Source: Paenarthrobacter sp. A20 (GTDB taxonomy: Bacteria; Actinomycetota; Actinomycetes; Actinomycetales; Micrococcaceae). Taken from it: a stretch of DNA of 64,000 nt. The DNA is taken from NCBI RefSeq assembly GCF_024168825.1, contig NZ_JALJWH010000001.1, positions 4,650,001 to 4,714,000 of the forward strand. Direction: 5' to 3'. Position numbers and translations under genes: made by a program. Each line of letters begins with the position of its first letter. Positions within the stretch are counted from its first letter, which is position 1. The notes under the pieces were generated by a model. The model made no database searches. It was not told where the DNA came from and saw only the letters and a program-made list of their open reading frames with translations. Shown one piece after another: positions 45,659 to 53,739 of this stretch.

Positions 45659-47020
45659 CTAGGTTGTTTCGATGCCGGCCCCGGCGGCATCCTTGAACCT
45701 GGCATTGATGAGCACCACATCCCGCCCGGCCCGGTCCAGCAAGCTGGCGGCAACACTCGCCCTGTAGCCCGTGGCGCAGTGCACCCAAATTCTGTCATCC
45801 GGCAGCTCACTGATCCTTGCGAGGAGCTCGTAGACGGGCACGTTCAGCGCACCCTTGATATGGGAAGTCTTGAACTCGCCAGGACGCCGGACGTCCAACA
45901 CCATGTCCTCCGGCTCCCGGCCCTTGAGGAGAGCTGTCCAGTCCCCATGCGGGTAGCTCGCACGTGGAGACTCCGGTGCCCACTCACCAGGTTGAGGCCC
46001 GACGGCGGCATCCGGGTTGTCGATGCCGATCCTCGCCAAGTCGCGGATCGCCTTATGCACCTCGCCGTGTGGGCCCAGCAACGTGAGCGGTTGGTTCCAC
46101 GGGATGACCCAGCCCAGGTAGCTGGTGAAATTGTCGCCCTTCCCGTACTCGAAACTCACGCTTCCGTGCAGGTGGCTGTCCGCGAACGCGACGCGATGCC
46201 GCAGATCCACCACCCACTCCCCAGCTGTGAGACGCCGGTCAAGTTCCTCCGGATCAACGGAGTCCGGCACGTCCAAGTCCGCAGGGCCAACGCCGGCCGC
46301 ATTGAGTGGGCTCATGTGGGCGTAATACGCGGGATAGGCCGTGATGTTCTCCAGAAGCTGCGCAACGAAGTGGTCCTCGTTGGAATCCGTCAGGGCGTGG
46401 TTGGACTCTGCTTGCTCGCCGATCGTCGATGATTCCTGGTGGCTCGCGGGGCCGATGGAGCAGAACGATCCGAAGCCGTGGGTCGGGTAGAGCGCAGCGT
46501 CAGGATGCGCCGAGTCCACCAATCGGCGGACCGACGAGTATTGGTCGTGGGCCAGCTTTGCGGTGTCGTGCGGCGATACCAGGTCCGTCCGTCCGACGGA
46601 ACCGTAGAGCAAGCTGCCGCCGGAAAACACAGCCTCAGGGCCGCCGTCGTGCGTGTCATCCCGGACCACGTAGGAGAGGTGCGTGTGCGTGTGACCCGGG
46701 GTTGCCACCACCGAGACACGAAGGCGGCCAACGTGGAGGACCTGGCCGTCAGTGACGGGAACCCTCACAAACGAAACCTCATCGGCCGCGTTCACCAAGT
46801 ACGCGGCACCGTGCTTCTCCGCCAGAACCAAACCACCAGTGACGTAGTCATTGTGCAGGTGCGTTTCGGCCACATGCGTGATCCGCACGCCGGCTTCACG
46901 GGCAGCCTTTTCAACCCGGTCAATGTCCCGTTGGGGGTCTATCACCACCGCCACAGTGCCGTCATGCACCAGGTAGCTGCGGTCCCCCAACTGGGGAGTT
47001 TCGATGACCACTACGTCCAT
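45659..47020 (-). CDS. metallo-beta-lactamase/double rhodanese protein
   Basis: A 453-residue fusion. Residues 1-240 form an ETHE1/glyoxalase-II-like metallo-beta-lactamase with THLHNDYVTGG and PGHTHTHLSYVV as metal sites. Two rhodanese domains follow: the first (about 255-345) lacks an active-site Cys, the second has it in HCATGYRASVAASLL near residue 430. Such proteins act as persulfide dioxygenases or sulfurtransferases in sulfide and thiosulfate handling. ATG 47020. It is monocistronic, with a long perfect palindrome upstream of its start. Confidence 0.9.
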   Translation of the reverse strand: MDVVVIETPQLGDRSYLVHDGTVAVVIDPQRDIDRVEKAAREAGVRITHVAETHLHNDYVTGGLVLAEKHGAAYLVNAADEVSFVRVPVTDGQVLHVGRLRVSVVATPGHTHTHLSYVVRDDTHDGGPEAVFSGGSLLYGSVGRTDLVSPHDTAKLAHDQYSSVRRLVDSAHPDAALYPTHGFGSFCSIGPASHQESSTIGEQAESNHALTDSNEDHFVAQLLENITAYPAYYAHMSPLNAAGVGPADLDVPDSVDPEELDRRLTAGEWVVDLRHRVAFADSHLHGSVSFEYGKGDNFTSYLGWVIPWNQPLTLLGPHGEVHKAIRDLARIGIDNPDAAVGPQPGEWAPESPRASYPHGDWTALLKGREPEDMVLDVRRPGEFKTSHIKGALNVPVYELLARISELPDDRIWVHCATGYRASVAASLLDRAGRDVVLINARFKDAAGAGIETT

Positions 47021-47055
47021 GGTTCAGGGTACCGCGGGTGCACGGAACGGAAGCA

Positions 47056-47108
47056 GAGGAGCTTACTGTGGTGATTCCTGCACCAGGAATCACCACAGTA
47101 AGCTCCTC
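47056..47108. repeat. perfect 25-bp palindrome
   Basis: Arms 47056-47080 and 47084-47108 pair perfectly across a three-base loop. It lies 23 bp downstream of the small membrane-protein operon and 35 bp upstream of the sulfur-enzyme start. No T tract follows on the minus strand. It may be a terminator for the minus operon or a repeat element. Confidence 0.85.
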
Positions 47109-47131
47109 TTGAGTCAGCCCACCCCTTTGTC

Positions 47132-47638
47132 TCAGGTTATGGAATCATGATTCTCTTCATCGCTCGGGTCTCCTGAGGCCAGAAACCGGTTCCTCGAAAT
47201 TGCGATGCTCCAAAAAATGAGAATACCGAGAACTGTTGCAGATGCAAGTGAAAACGCCCCCTCTACCAGCCACTGCAAGAAAATTGAATTAGTGCGCTGG
47301 CCCAGCTCCGTTTCTGGTTGACCAATAATGATGGCGATAATCATCGTCATGCCCAATGTGATGGTTGCTCCCCAAAGTGGGGCCACCGAGCCATTCGATT
47401 TCTGAGGCGAGAAACGGTTGCGGAAAACCCCCATTGTGACTGCACTGAGAATCACTGTTGCGAGATGGTATTCCCACGCGACCCTCGGAACGATGGCTTG
47501 AATAGGGTTGCCTGGAAAATCTGTAATAATCCCGTCATGGGCGTTTCGAGTTTGGATCAAAAGGAAACCAAGGGCAAGTATCCAAGCAACTGTAACCATC
47601 ATCGACCCGAGCGTTCGAACAACACTGGTGCTGGGCAC
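47132..47638 (-). CDS. hypothetical membrane protein (168 aa)
   Basis: A 168-residue protein with four hydrophobic segments (about residues 10-28, 54-72, 86-104 and 126-148) and polar ends rich in Ser/Asp/Glu. No family recognised. GTG 47638 lies 5 bp after the stop of the secreted-protein gene upstream, so the two are coupled. Base composition is less GC-rich than the flanks. Topology and position recall immunity or anchoring proteins encoded beside small exported peptides, but this is only inference. Confidence 0.65.
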   Translation of the reverse strand: MPSTSVVRTLGSMMVTVAWILALGFLLIQTRNAHDGIITDFPGNPIQAIVPRVAWEYHLATVILSAVTMGVFRNRFSPQKSNGSVAPLWGATITLGMTMIIAIIIGQPETELGQRTNSIFLQWLVEGAFSLASATVLGILIFWSIAISRNRFLASGDPSDEENHDSIT

Positions 47639-47643
47639 GTTGC

Positions 47644-48258
47644 CTAGTCCAACCGGTTAAGAACGAACGCACGCTTCGATGTGCTTCGCGGCAGTTCGAC
47701 CGTGTGAGGCAAGTCTTCGAGGCCTTCAACCAGGAGCAGTCCGCTTGCCCGATTACTCTTAACCGAATCTGCCCGCAGGGACTTCGATGTCGGGTTGGCT
47801 TCCAGTTCGACATCAGCGGGCACCAGATAGGCGGTAACTCCCTTCGCGTTAGCGGCTGACTGATCGCCCCAGAGATGGAGTGAAAGACCACTCTCATTGA
47901 AGTGGGCCCGTGTCATGCAAGCCGTTCCGATGTTTCCTGCCGGCGCCTCGAGGGATACGACCATGCAGACTTCTGACCGATCAGAGCTCACAGCCGCATA
48001 GTAGGACGCGCTATCTGTCTTCTTTAGCAGGCGCATGGAATCTCTCGCCAGGTCAGACAAGGCATGGCTTGCGGTTACAGCTGAAGGGGGCAGGTCCATT
48101 GCCCGCTGCTCTTGGCCTAACGCAGGGACCAAAACGTCCGGATCCAGCGAACCCTCTTTAGTGGCGAGGGCCGGGGACGCGAAGATGGCCAACGCTACGC
48201 TGGAGATCGCGAGTGTGGCAGCGGCGGTCGAGCGTAAGTGCTTTGATGAAAAAGTCAT
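47644..48258 (-). CDS. hypothetical secreted protein (204 aa)
   Basis: A 204-residue exported protein. A typical signal peptide (STAAATLAISSVALAIFASP, cleavage after ALA near residue 32) precedes a mature domain with just two cysteines (SEVCMVV and IGTACMTR), probably disulfide-bonded. I see no enzyme motif. ATG 48258 follows AGGAG at 6 nt. It is the middle gene of three same-strand genes, 54 bp after the small secreted protein and 5 bp before the membrane protein. Confidence 0.7.
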   Translation of the reverse strand: MTFSSKHLRSTAAATLAISSVALAIFASPALATKEGSLDPDVLVPALGQEQRAMDLPPSAVTASHALSDLARDSMRLLKKTDSASYYAAVSSDRSEVCMVVSLEAPAGNIGTACMTRAHFNESGLSLHLWGDQSAANAKGVTAYLVPADVELEANPTSKSLRADSVKSNRASGLLLVEGLEDLPHTVELPRSTSKRAFVLNRLD

Positions 48259-48312
48259 TTGCTACTCCTGAAGGAAGAGGGAAGGAAAGCCAGGTCTCAA
48301 ATGCAATACGGC

Positions 48313-48699
48313 TTATTGTCGTGACCTGGCACAATCAACCCCTGTTGTCCCTTGAATTTGAAGCCCGTAGCCCCACCAGCAGTCGCCGTGCGTCAAAGCG
48401 GCAGGCAAGTGCGTAAAACGGGTACGGGCATGATTGGGTACGTCAATACCTCCATAGACATAACCGCTGTTATCCCCGCGAGTTCGGACGTACAACTTGC
48501 CGCCAAAAGTGGAATTCATGAATCCCTCACCGCCGACATTCGTTCCACCGTATCCGCTCTCTGCGTGCTGCCCTTGCGCAATTGGTTTCTGCAATGCGTA
48601 GTAGATGTCCGAGGCACCATGTGCCGCGGCGGGAATTCCTAGCGGAATCACAACCATCATTGCCATGACAGCAGCGGATTTTAGATTTCCAACCTTCAT
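48313..48699 (-). CDS. small secreted Gly/Tyr-rich protein (128 aa)
   Basis: A 128-residue protein with a clear signal peptide (MKVGNLKSAAVMAMMVVIPL, AHGA cleavage region near 29). The mature part of about 99 residues is rich in Gly, Tyr and Asn (ESGYGGTNVGGEGFMNSTFG) and has only two cysteines, in HGDCWWGYG and near the C-terminus (GVDCARS), which could form one disulfide. I do not recognise it. A GGGGGAG ribosome site precedes ATG 48699. Size, export and linked membrane gene resemble bacteriocin-type cassettes, without proof. Confidence 0.65.
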   Translation of the reverse strand: MKVGNLKSAAVMAMMVVIPLGIPAAAHGASDIYYALQKPIAQGQHAESGYGGTNVGGEGFMNSTFGGKLYVRTRGDNSGYVYGGIDVPNHARTRFTHLPAALTHGDCWWGYGLQIQGTTGVDCARSRQ

Positions 48700-49135
48700 T
48701 GCTCCCCCTGAGAAAGCGGCGACTACGATGTCGCCGTCGTGAGGGAATGTTTACATCTTTCTGATCATTGCACCAGTTAATCATTTTCTGGAGTGTCAAT
48801 AATCCCGAATTCGAAGAAATATCTGGATTTCCGCGTCACGAAAGAGCAAAAGCCGTTTCGCGCATTGCGATCTGCGTGCTGCATGATGTGGCAGCTCTGG
48901 TCCTGGCAACCGACACTGATCCATGCAAAAAAGACCCACCCTAGTTGGTCCAAGCTGGGTCGTCGATTGATGCTGAACGGTTTGGTAGGTGTAGGGAACA
49001 CATACTTGGGCGGCCTCTACGAACAACTCTTCGGATAACGAACTAGCTCCAGATATAGCTACTCCCCGAAAGGCAGAACTGATTTCTCAGCTCAACTTCC
49101 GGGGAGCAGCTAGATGGGGTGACCCCCTCGTAGTT
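48700..49135. other. gene-poor, less GC-rich spacer
   Basis: These 436 bases hold no open frame that I can support. Frames of 70-81 codons exist on both strands (48777-49038) but have Cys/Trp-rich, unlike-protein composition and mutually overlap. The left part should contain the promoter of the three-gene minus-strand cassette; the right end holds a hairpin. Confidence 0.6.
49056..49112 (-). terminator. hairpin downstream of cysG-fpr operon
   Basis: A 17-nt arm TAGCTACTCCCCGAAAG (49056-49072) pairs with 49096-49112 with two mismatches. It lies 24 nt after the reductase stop on the minus strand and has no T tract. Confidence 0.5.
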
Positions 49136-50602
49136 TTAGACCTGTGCGGCTACGCCATCACGGGAGATGTTGACCATGTCCTCGCGCGGCACCACCTTGA
49201 TGCGCTCGCGCTTGACCTCAACACCGTGGGAAGTACCGGCTTCGGTGGCTGCTGCGCCGAGGGCGAGTTCGTGGGCGTCCAGGGCCAGCCACCCTTCCCA
49301 GCTGGTGAACTTCACGCCGCGGGCGTCAAGGAGTTCCACCACTGCGTCAGCTGCGGGAACCTCGGCCAGCGGCAGGTTTTCGCGGTCTTCAAGGAGGTAG
49401 GTGACGGTTTCCAGGGCATCGCCCTTGGTGTGACCGATGAGGCCAACCGGACCACGCTTGATCCAGCCCGTTGCGTAGAGGCCCGGCACGTGCTGGCCGT
49501 CGGCGTCCAGGACGCGACCGCCGTCGTTGGTGACGACGCCCTTCTTGTGGTCGAACTCGACGTCCGGCAGGGCCGAACCGAAGTAGCCGATGGCGCGGTA
49601 CACGGCCTGGACCGGGTAGTCGATGAACTCGCCGGTACCGCGGGCGTTGCCCGTGCCGTCCAGTTCGGTGCGCTCGAACTTGATGCCCGCAACCTTGCCC
49701 GGGGTTTCGGCGGAGTCCACGATCTCCACCGGGCTGTGCAGGAAGTGCAGGTGCAGGCGACGGGAAGCCTTGAGCTCGGAGAGGTCCTCAGGCTGCTCGG
49801 CGATCCAGTTGGTGAGCGTGCCAACCATGGTCTTGATCTGGTTGTTCGTCTGGACCTGGCGGTCGGACTCTTCGTCGAATTCGAAGTCCTCGGCGTAGAG
49901 GATGATGTCCACGTCCTTGGAGTGCGAGAGTTCGCGGAGTTCCAACGGGGTGAACTTCACCTGTGCCGGGCCGCGGCGGCCGAAGACGTGCACGTCCGTG
50001 ACCGGCGAGCTCTTGAGGCCGGCGTAAACGTTGTCCGGGATTTCGGTGACCAGCAGGTCATCAGCGTGCTTGGAGAGTACGCGGGCCACGTCCAGGGCCA
50101 CGTTGCCGTTGCCGAGAACAGCGATCTCGGTGGCTTCCAGCGGCCATTCACGGGAGACGTCCGGGTGTCCGTCGAACCAGGAGACGAAGTCGGCGCCGCC
50201 GAAGGAGCCTTCGAGTTCGATGCCCGGGATGTTCAGGTCCGCGTCCTTGATGGCGCCGGTGGCGAAGATGATGGCGTCGTAGTGCTTGCGGAGGTCCTCG
50301 ATGGAGATGTCCGTGCCGTAGTCCACGTTGCCGAAGAAGCGGATGTCGCCGCGGTCCAGCACCTTGTGCAGCGCGTTCACGATGCCCTTGATGCGGGGGT
50401 GGTCCGGAGCAACACCGTAACGGATGAGGCCGTAGGGAGCCGGGTAACGATCGAAGAGGTCGATGCTGACGTTGAGCTCGCCGCTCTTGACGGCCTCGCT
50501 CTTTGTCAGGATGTCCGCTGCGTACACGCCTGCCGGGCCGGAGCCGATGACGGCGACGCGAAGCGGACGGTCCGCAGAACCTACGGGGGTGCTAATTGAC
50601 AC
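49136..50602 (-). CDS. ferredoxin-NADP reductase, FprA type (copy 2)
   Basis: A 488-residue flavoprotein nearly co-linear with the copy at 24494, with FAD motif VAVIGSGPAGVYAADIL and NADP motif IAVLGNGNVALDVARVL. Start GTG 50602 with AAGGAA upstream. It follows siroheme synthase by 20 bp on the same strand, so it most likely supplies electrons, through ferredoxin, to a siroheme-dependent sulfite or nitrite reductase, as reported for FprA-like proteins linked to assimilatory sulfate reduction. Confidence 0.93.
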   Translation of the reverse strand: MSISTPVGSADRPLRVAVIGSGPAGVYAADILTKSEAVKSGELNVSIDLFDRYPAPYGLIRYGVAPDHPRIKGIVNALHKVLDRGDIRFFGNVDYGTDISIEDLRKHYDAIIFATGAIKDADLNIPGIELEGSFGGADFVSWFDGHPDVSREWPLEATEIAVLGNGNVALDVARVLSKHADDLLVTEIPDNVYAGLKSSPVTDVHVFGRRGPAQVKFTPLELRELSHSKDVDIILYAEDFEFDEESDRQVQTNNQIKTMVGTLTNWIAEQPEDLSELKASRRLHLHFLHSPVEIVDSAETPGKVAGIKFERTELDGTGNARGTGEFIDYPVQAVYRAIGYFGSALPDVEFDHKKGVVTNDGGRVLDADGQHVPGLYATGWIKRGPVGLIGHTKGDALETVTYLLEDRENLPLAEVPAADAVVELLDARGVKFTSWEGWLALDAHELALGAAATEAGTSHGVEVKRERIKVVPREDMVNISRDGVAAQV

Positions 50603-50622
50603 GGCTGTGTTCCTTCTTCTTC

Positions 50623-51900
50623 TCAGTTACTGCGGACGCGGGGACGATTGGGGGTGATAGTGCTGTAGTCAGCGGTCTTGAAATGCTGCGGTGCAAACGG
50701 GCTGACACGGACCACATCGCCGATCACAATGACCGCCGGGTTGGCCACGCCGACGGCTTCCGCCTGGTCCGCGATGGTACCCAGAGTGCCGATGGTGACG
50801 CGCTGGTCCGGCAAATACCCGTTCTCTACGATACCTACTGGTGTGTCCAAAGGCAGACCCGAGCCTGCCAGCTCAGCCGCGGAATCACGCAACTGCGCCA
50901 CTCCCATGAGCAACACCACAGTGTGATCGGGGCGTGCGGGGACTTCGGACAACTCTTCGTGTCCGGTCACCACGCTGAAGCCCTTGGCCAGGCCACGGTG
51001 CGTCACCGGGATACCGGCAGCGGCCGGAACCGAGATTGCCGACGTCACGCCGGACACCACTTCAACCTCGACGCCGTTCTGGCGGCAGAACTCTGCTTCC
51101 TCGCCGCCGCGGCCCAGGACGTAGGGGTCGCCGCCTTTGAGGCGGACCACGCGGTTGCCCTTCAGTGCTTCGTCCACCAGGATGCGGTTGATCTCCAGCT
51201 GCGGAACCGGGTGGTGGCCGGGCGTCTTGCCGACCTCGATCACGCGGACATCCGGGGCAAGCTCTTTGAGCAGCTCCCGCGGGCCAAGTCGGTCGGCAAC
51301 CACGACGTCGGCCTGGCCCAGCAGGCGCCTGCCGCGGACCGTGATAAGTCCCGAGTCGCCAGGACCACCACCGACGAGGGCGACGGAGCCGGCGGGCGTC
51401 TTACCGGCGGCGTCCGGCTTGCGGTGACGGCGGAGCGGAAGGTCACCGGTTTCCAGGGCGGTGGCAACGGCGTTGCGGAGGGCCATGGCTCGGCGCGGGT
51501 CTCCCCCGGCATTGATGGCGATCTTGACGTCGTCCACCACGGCCACGGCGGGTGTCCACGCGGCCGATGCTTCATGGTCCGAGGCGTTGACGCACCAGAT
51601 GCGCTGCGCTTCGGCGTCGGCCGCTACCTGGGTGTCCACGGCGGATGCGCCAGTGGCGGTCTGAACGAACCAGACGCCGTCGAGGTCTGACGTTCGGTAC
51701 TCCCGCGGCTCCCAGGTGAGGAGTCCGGATGCGGCGAGTTCGCGAAGGTTCGCGGTGGCAACGGGAGCGACGACGGTGACTTTAGCCCCGGCGTCGAGCA
51801 GCCCCTTGGCGCGGCGCTCCGCGACGGGTCCGCCGCCCACAACCAGCACCGGTCGGCCGAGCAGCCGCAGCGCGGTGGGGTAAATGTCCTGTATTGCCAT
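50623..51900 (-). CDS. cysG: siroheme synthase CysG-type (uroporphyrinogen-III methyltransferase)
   Basis: A 425-residue bifunctional protein. Residues 1-150 are the precorrin-2 dehydrogenase/ferrochelatase part (LLGRPVLVVGGGPVAERRAK). Residues about 175-410 are the methyltransferase, with VALVGGGPGDSGLITVRG and VRLKGGDPYVLGRGGEE. It makes siroheme from uroporphyrinogen III for sulfite/nitrite reductase. ATG 51900 begins at the proper family position (MAIQDIYPTALRLLG). It is the first gene of an operon with the reductase. Confidence 0.94.
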   Translation of the reverse strand: MAIQDIYPTALRLLGRPVLVVGGGPVAERRAKGLLDAGAKVTVVAPVATANLRELAASGLLTWEPREYRTSDLDGVWFVQTATGASAVDTQVAADAEAQRIWCVNASDHEASAAWTPAVAVVDDVKIAINAGGDPRRAMALRNAVATALETGDLPLRRHRKPDAAGKTPAGSVALVGGGPGDSGLITVRGRRLLGQADVVVADRLGPRELLKELAPDVRVIEVGKTPGHHPVPQLEINRILVDEALKGNRVVRLKGGDPYVLGRGGEEAEFCRQNGVEVEVVSGVTSAISVPAAAGIPVTHRGLAKGFSVVTGHEELSEVPARPDHTVVLLMGVAQLRDSAAELAGSGLPLDTPVGIVENGYLPDQRVTIGTLGTIADQAEAVGVANPAVIVIGDVVRVSPFAPQHFKTADYSTITPNRPRVRSN

Positions 51901-51989
51901 GAAAAAACTGTAGGGCGGCTCCGTAACATGCTTCAAAGGCTTGGAAACACCCGGTAACGCTGGGTAATCCAACGTCACATACTGCCCCG

Positions 51990-52808
51990 CTAGTTCGGGG
52001 AAACCCTGTCTTTAAGCGTCAGGTAGTGGGCCCGCTGCTCCTTGCCAAGATGCTCGATGGCGTAACGAAGCGTGGTGCGCGGCATGGTGGCTGCGTGTTC
52101 GTCGAGGAACGCCAGGAGTCGTTCGCGGCTGCTCCGGCCAGCGTCGCGTACCCAGCCGCCCACGGCCTTGTGGATCAGATCCTCTTGGTCTGCGAGCAGG
52201 ATCTGGGCGATGGCGAAAGTGTCATCCAATTGGCCCTCGCGGATAAACGCCGACGTGGCGACGATGGCTGTCCGGCGCTCCCACATGTCCTCCGAGCGCG
52301 CCAGTTCATACAGCGGGTCCCGTGGCTTGTCCATAAGCCACCCACCCACCACGCGCCCCGCCCCCAGGTCCACCAGGTCCCAGTTGTTGATGCGGTCGTG
52401 CCGTCGCAGGTACAGCTCGTAGAGGCTTTGGCGTACCGCTTCCGTGGTCTTCTTCTTCTGCGCTTGGAGCGACATGATCTTCACGGCTCCAGCCCGCGCC
52501 TCGTGGATGTCTTCCTCCAGCAGCTGCTCGATCTCGTCCAGCGGCATGACCGCGAACTCTTTGGCAAGCGTGAATACCTCACCCATGCGCACGCCCATGA
52601 AGAAGTCACCCTCGGCATAGTCACCTTGGCCGGTCTTGAAGTACCGCTGGTATTTGGCTTGCTCGACGTCGGACTGCCGCATCTTCAGGCGCTCCAGGAA
52701 CCCGACGGCGGTGGGCTGGGTTCCCGGCGCCAGCGCGGCAGGCTTTCCGGAGTTTCCCGCCTTGGGCGCCTTCCCGGTTATAGGTGTCTTTCCAACCTTG
52801 GGGGTCAT
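51990..52808 (-). CDS. AlkD-like DNA alkylation repair protein
   Basis: A 272-residue HEAT-repeat protein. After a basic, Pro/Gly/Lys-rich N-terminal 40 residues, it shows the AlkD series: KYQRYFKTGQGDYAEGDFFMGVRMGEV, LYELYLRRHDRINNWDLVD and WERRTAIVATSAFIR, then HKAVGGWVRDAG. The Trp and Asp positions around NNWDLVD correspond to the active-site cleft of AlkD. It would excise cationic alkylated bases. ATG 52808. It stands between cysG and glutaminase with no operon partner obvious. Confidence 0.9.
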   Translation of the reverse strand: MTPKVGKTPITGKAPKAGNSGKPAALAPGTQPTAVGFLERLKMRQSDVEQAKYQRYFKTGQGDYAEGDFFMGVRMGEVFTLAKEFAVMPLDEIEQLLEEDIHEARAGAVKIMSLQAQKKKTTEAVRQSLYELYLRRHDRINNWDLVDLGAGRVVGGWLMDKPRDPLYELARSEDMWERRTAIVATSAFIREGQLDDTFAIAQILLADQEDLIHKAVGGWVRDAGRSSRERLLAFLDEHAATMPRTTLRYAIEHLGKEQRAHYLTLKDRVSPN

Positions 52809-52823
52809 CCCTCAATAATGCGC

Positions 52824-53735
52824 CTAAAAGACGGACCAGCCAGTACGGGTAGTGAATTCGTCCAGCGCGGCCACGCCAGCCACGGAATTCCCGGAGCGCC
52901 CCAGGCCAGGACTCCACACGCTGATGGAGCACTTGTTGGGGACCACTGCGACGATGCCGCCGCCGACGCCGCTCTTGCCGGGAAGGCCCACCCTGTAGGC
53001 GAATTCACCCGCGGCGTCATACGTTCCACAGGTGAGCATCACGGCGTTGATCCTCTTGGTCTGCGCCGGAGACAACAGCAGGCTTCCTGCGGCTCCGAGG
53101 CCGTTGGACGCGAGGAACCGGGTTGCGAGCGCGAGGTCTTCGCAGGTCATGGCCAGGGCGCATTGCTTGGCATACGAGTCCAGGACCTCATCCACGGGGT
53201 TCTCCAAGTTGCCGCAGCTTGCCAGGAAGTGGGCCAACGACGCGTTGCGGTGGCCGTTCCCCAGTTCGGAGGACGCCACAACGTGGTCCGTGTCGACGTC
53301 TGCATTGCCGGTCTCTCGCCGCATCAGGTCCCTCACGGCGTGGGCAGCGTTGCCCGTCAGGCTCAGGAGCCGGTCGGTCACCACGATGGCACCGGCGTTG
53401 ATGAACGGATTTCGGGGTATGCCTTCCTCACTCTCCAACTGGACCAGCGAGTTGAAGGGGTTGCCCGAGGGTTCCCGGAAAACGCGCTTCCAGATGCGGT
53501 CCCCGTCAGAAGCCAGCACCAAGGCGAGGGCGAAGACTTTGGAAATGCTCTGAATGGAGAACTCCACGTGAGCATCTCCGGCCGAGAAGACTTCGCCGTC
53601 CCGCGTGACTACGGAGATCCCGAACTGGTGCGGGTCCACTGCTCCGAGTTGCGGGATGTAGTCGGCCACTTTTCCTTGACCGACGTGCGGTTGAACTGCT
53701 CCCACGATGTCATCGAGGAGATTCTGGATATCCAT
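52824..53735 (-). CDS. glsA: glutaminase A
   Basis: A 303-residue serine-dependent glutaminase. The catalytic Ser-x-x-Lys is in FSIQSISKVFALAL near residue 65; NPFINAGAIVVTD and the C-terminal GVGGGIVAVVPNKCSISVWSP complete the family pattern. It hydrolyses glutamine to glutamate and ammonia. I chose ATG 53735 (MDIQNLLDDIV), which gives the usual length. It follows a PucR/CdaR-type regulator by 4 bp and so is likely co-transcribed and controlled by it. Confidence 0.94.
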   Translation of the reverse strand: MDIQNLLDDIVGAVQPHVGQGKVADYIPQLGAVDPHQFGISVVTRDGEVFSAGDAHVEFSIQSISKVFALALVLASDGDRIWKRVFREPSGNPFNSLVQLESEEGIPRNPFINAGAIVVTDRLLSLTGNAAHAVRDLMRRETGNADVDTDHVVASSELGNGHRNASLAHFLASCGNLENPVDEVLDSYAKQCALAMTCEDLALATRFLASNGLGAAGSLLLSPAQTKRINAVMLTCGTYDAAGEFAYRVGLPGKSGVGGGIVAVVPNKCSISVWSPGLGRSGNSVAGVAALDEFTTRTGWSVF

Positions 53736-53739
53736 ATTT

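Noticed and set aside
48777..49038. Short frames on both strands (74-81 codons)
   Set aside because: Mutually overlapping, Cys/Trp-rich translations, no convincing ribosome site and no family resemblance.
51935..51970. GAAAC/GTAAC repeats upstream of cysG, like a GlnR box
   Set aside because: The half-sites are spaced with a 10-base period, whereas GlnR sites use 11; the match is too loose to call.
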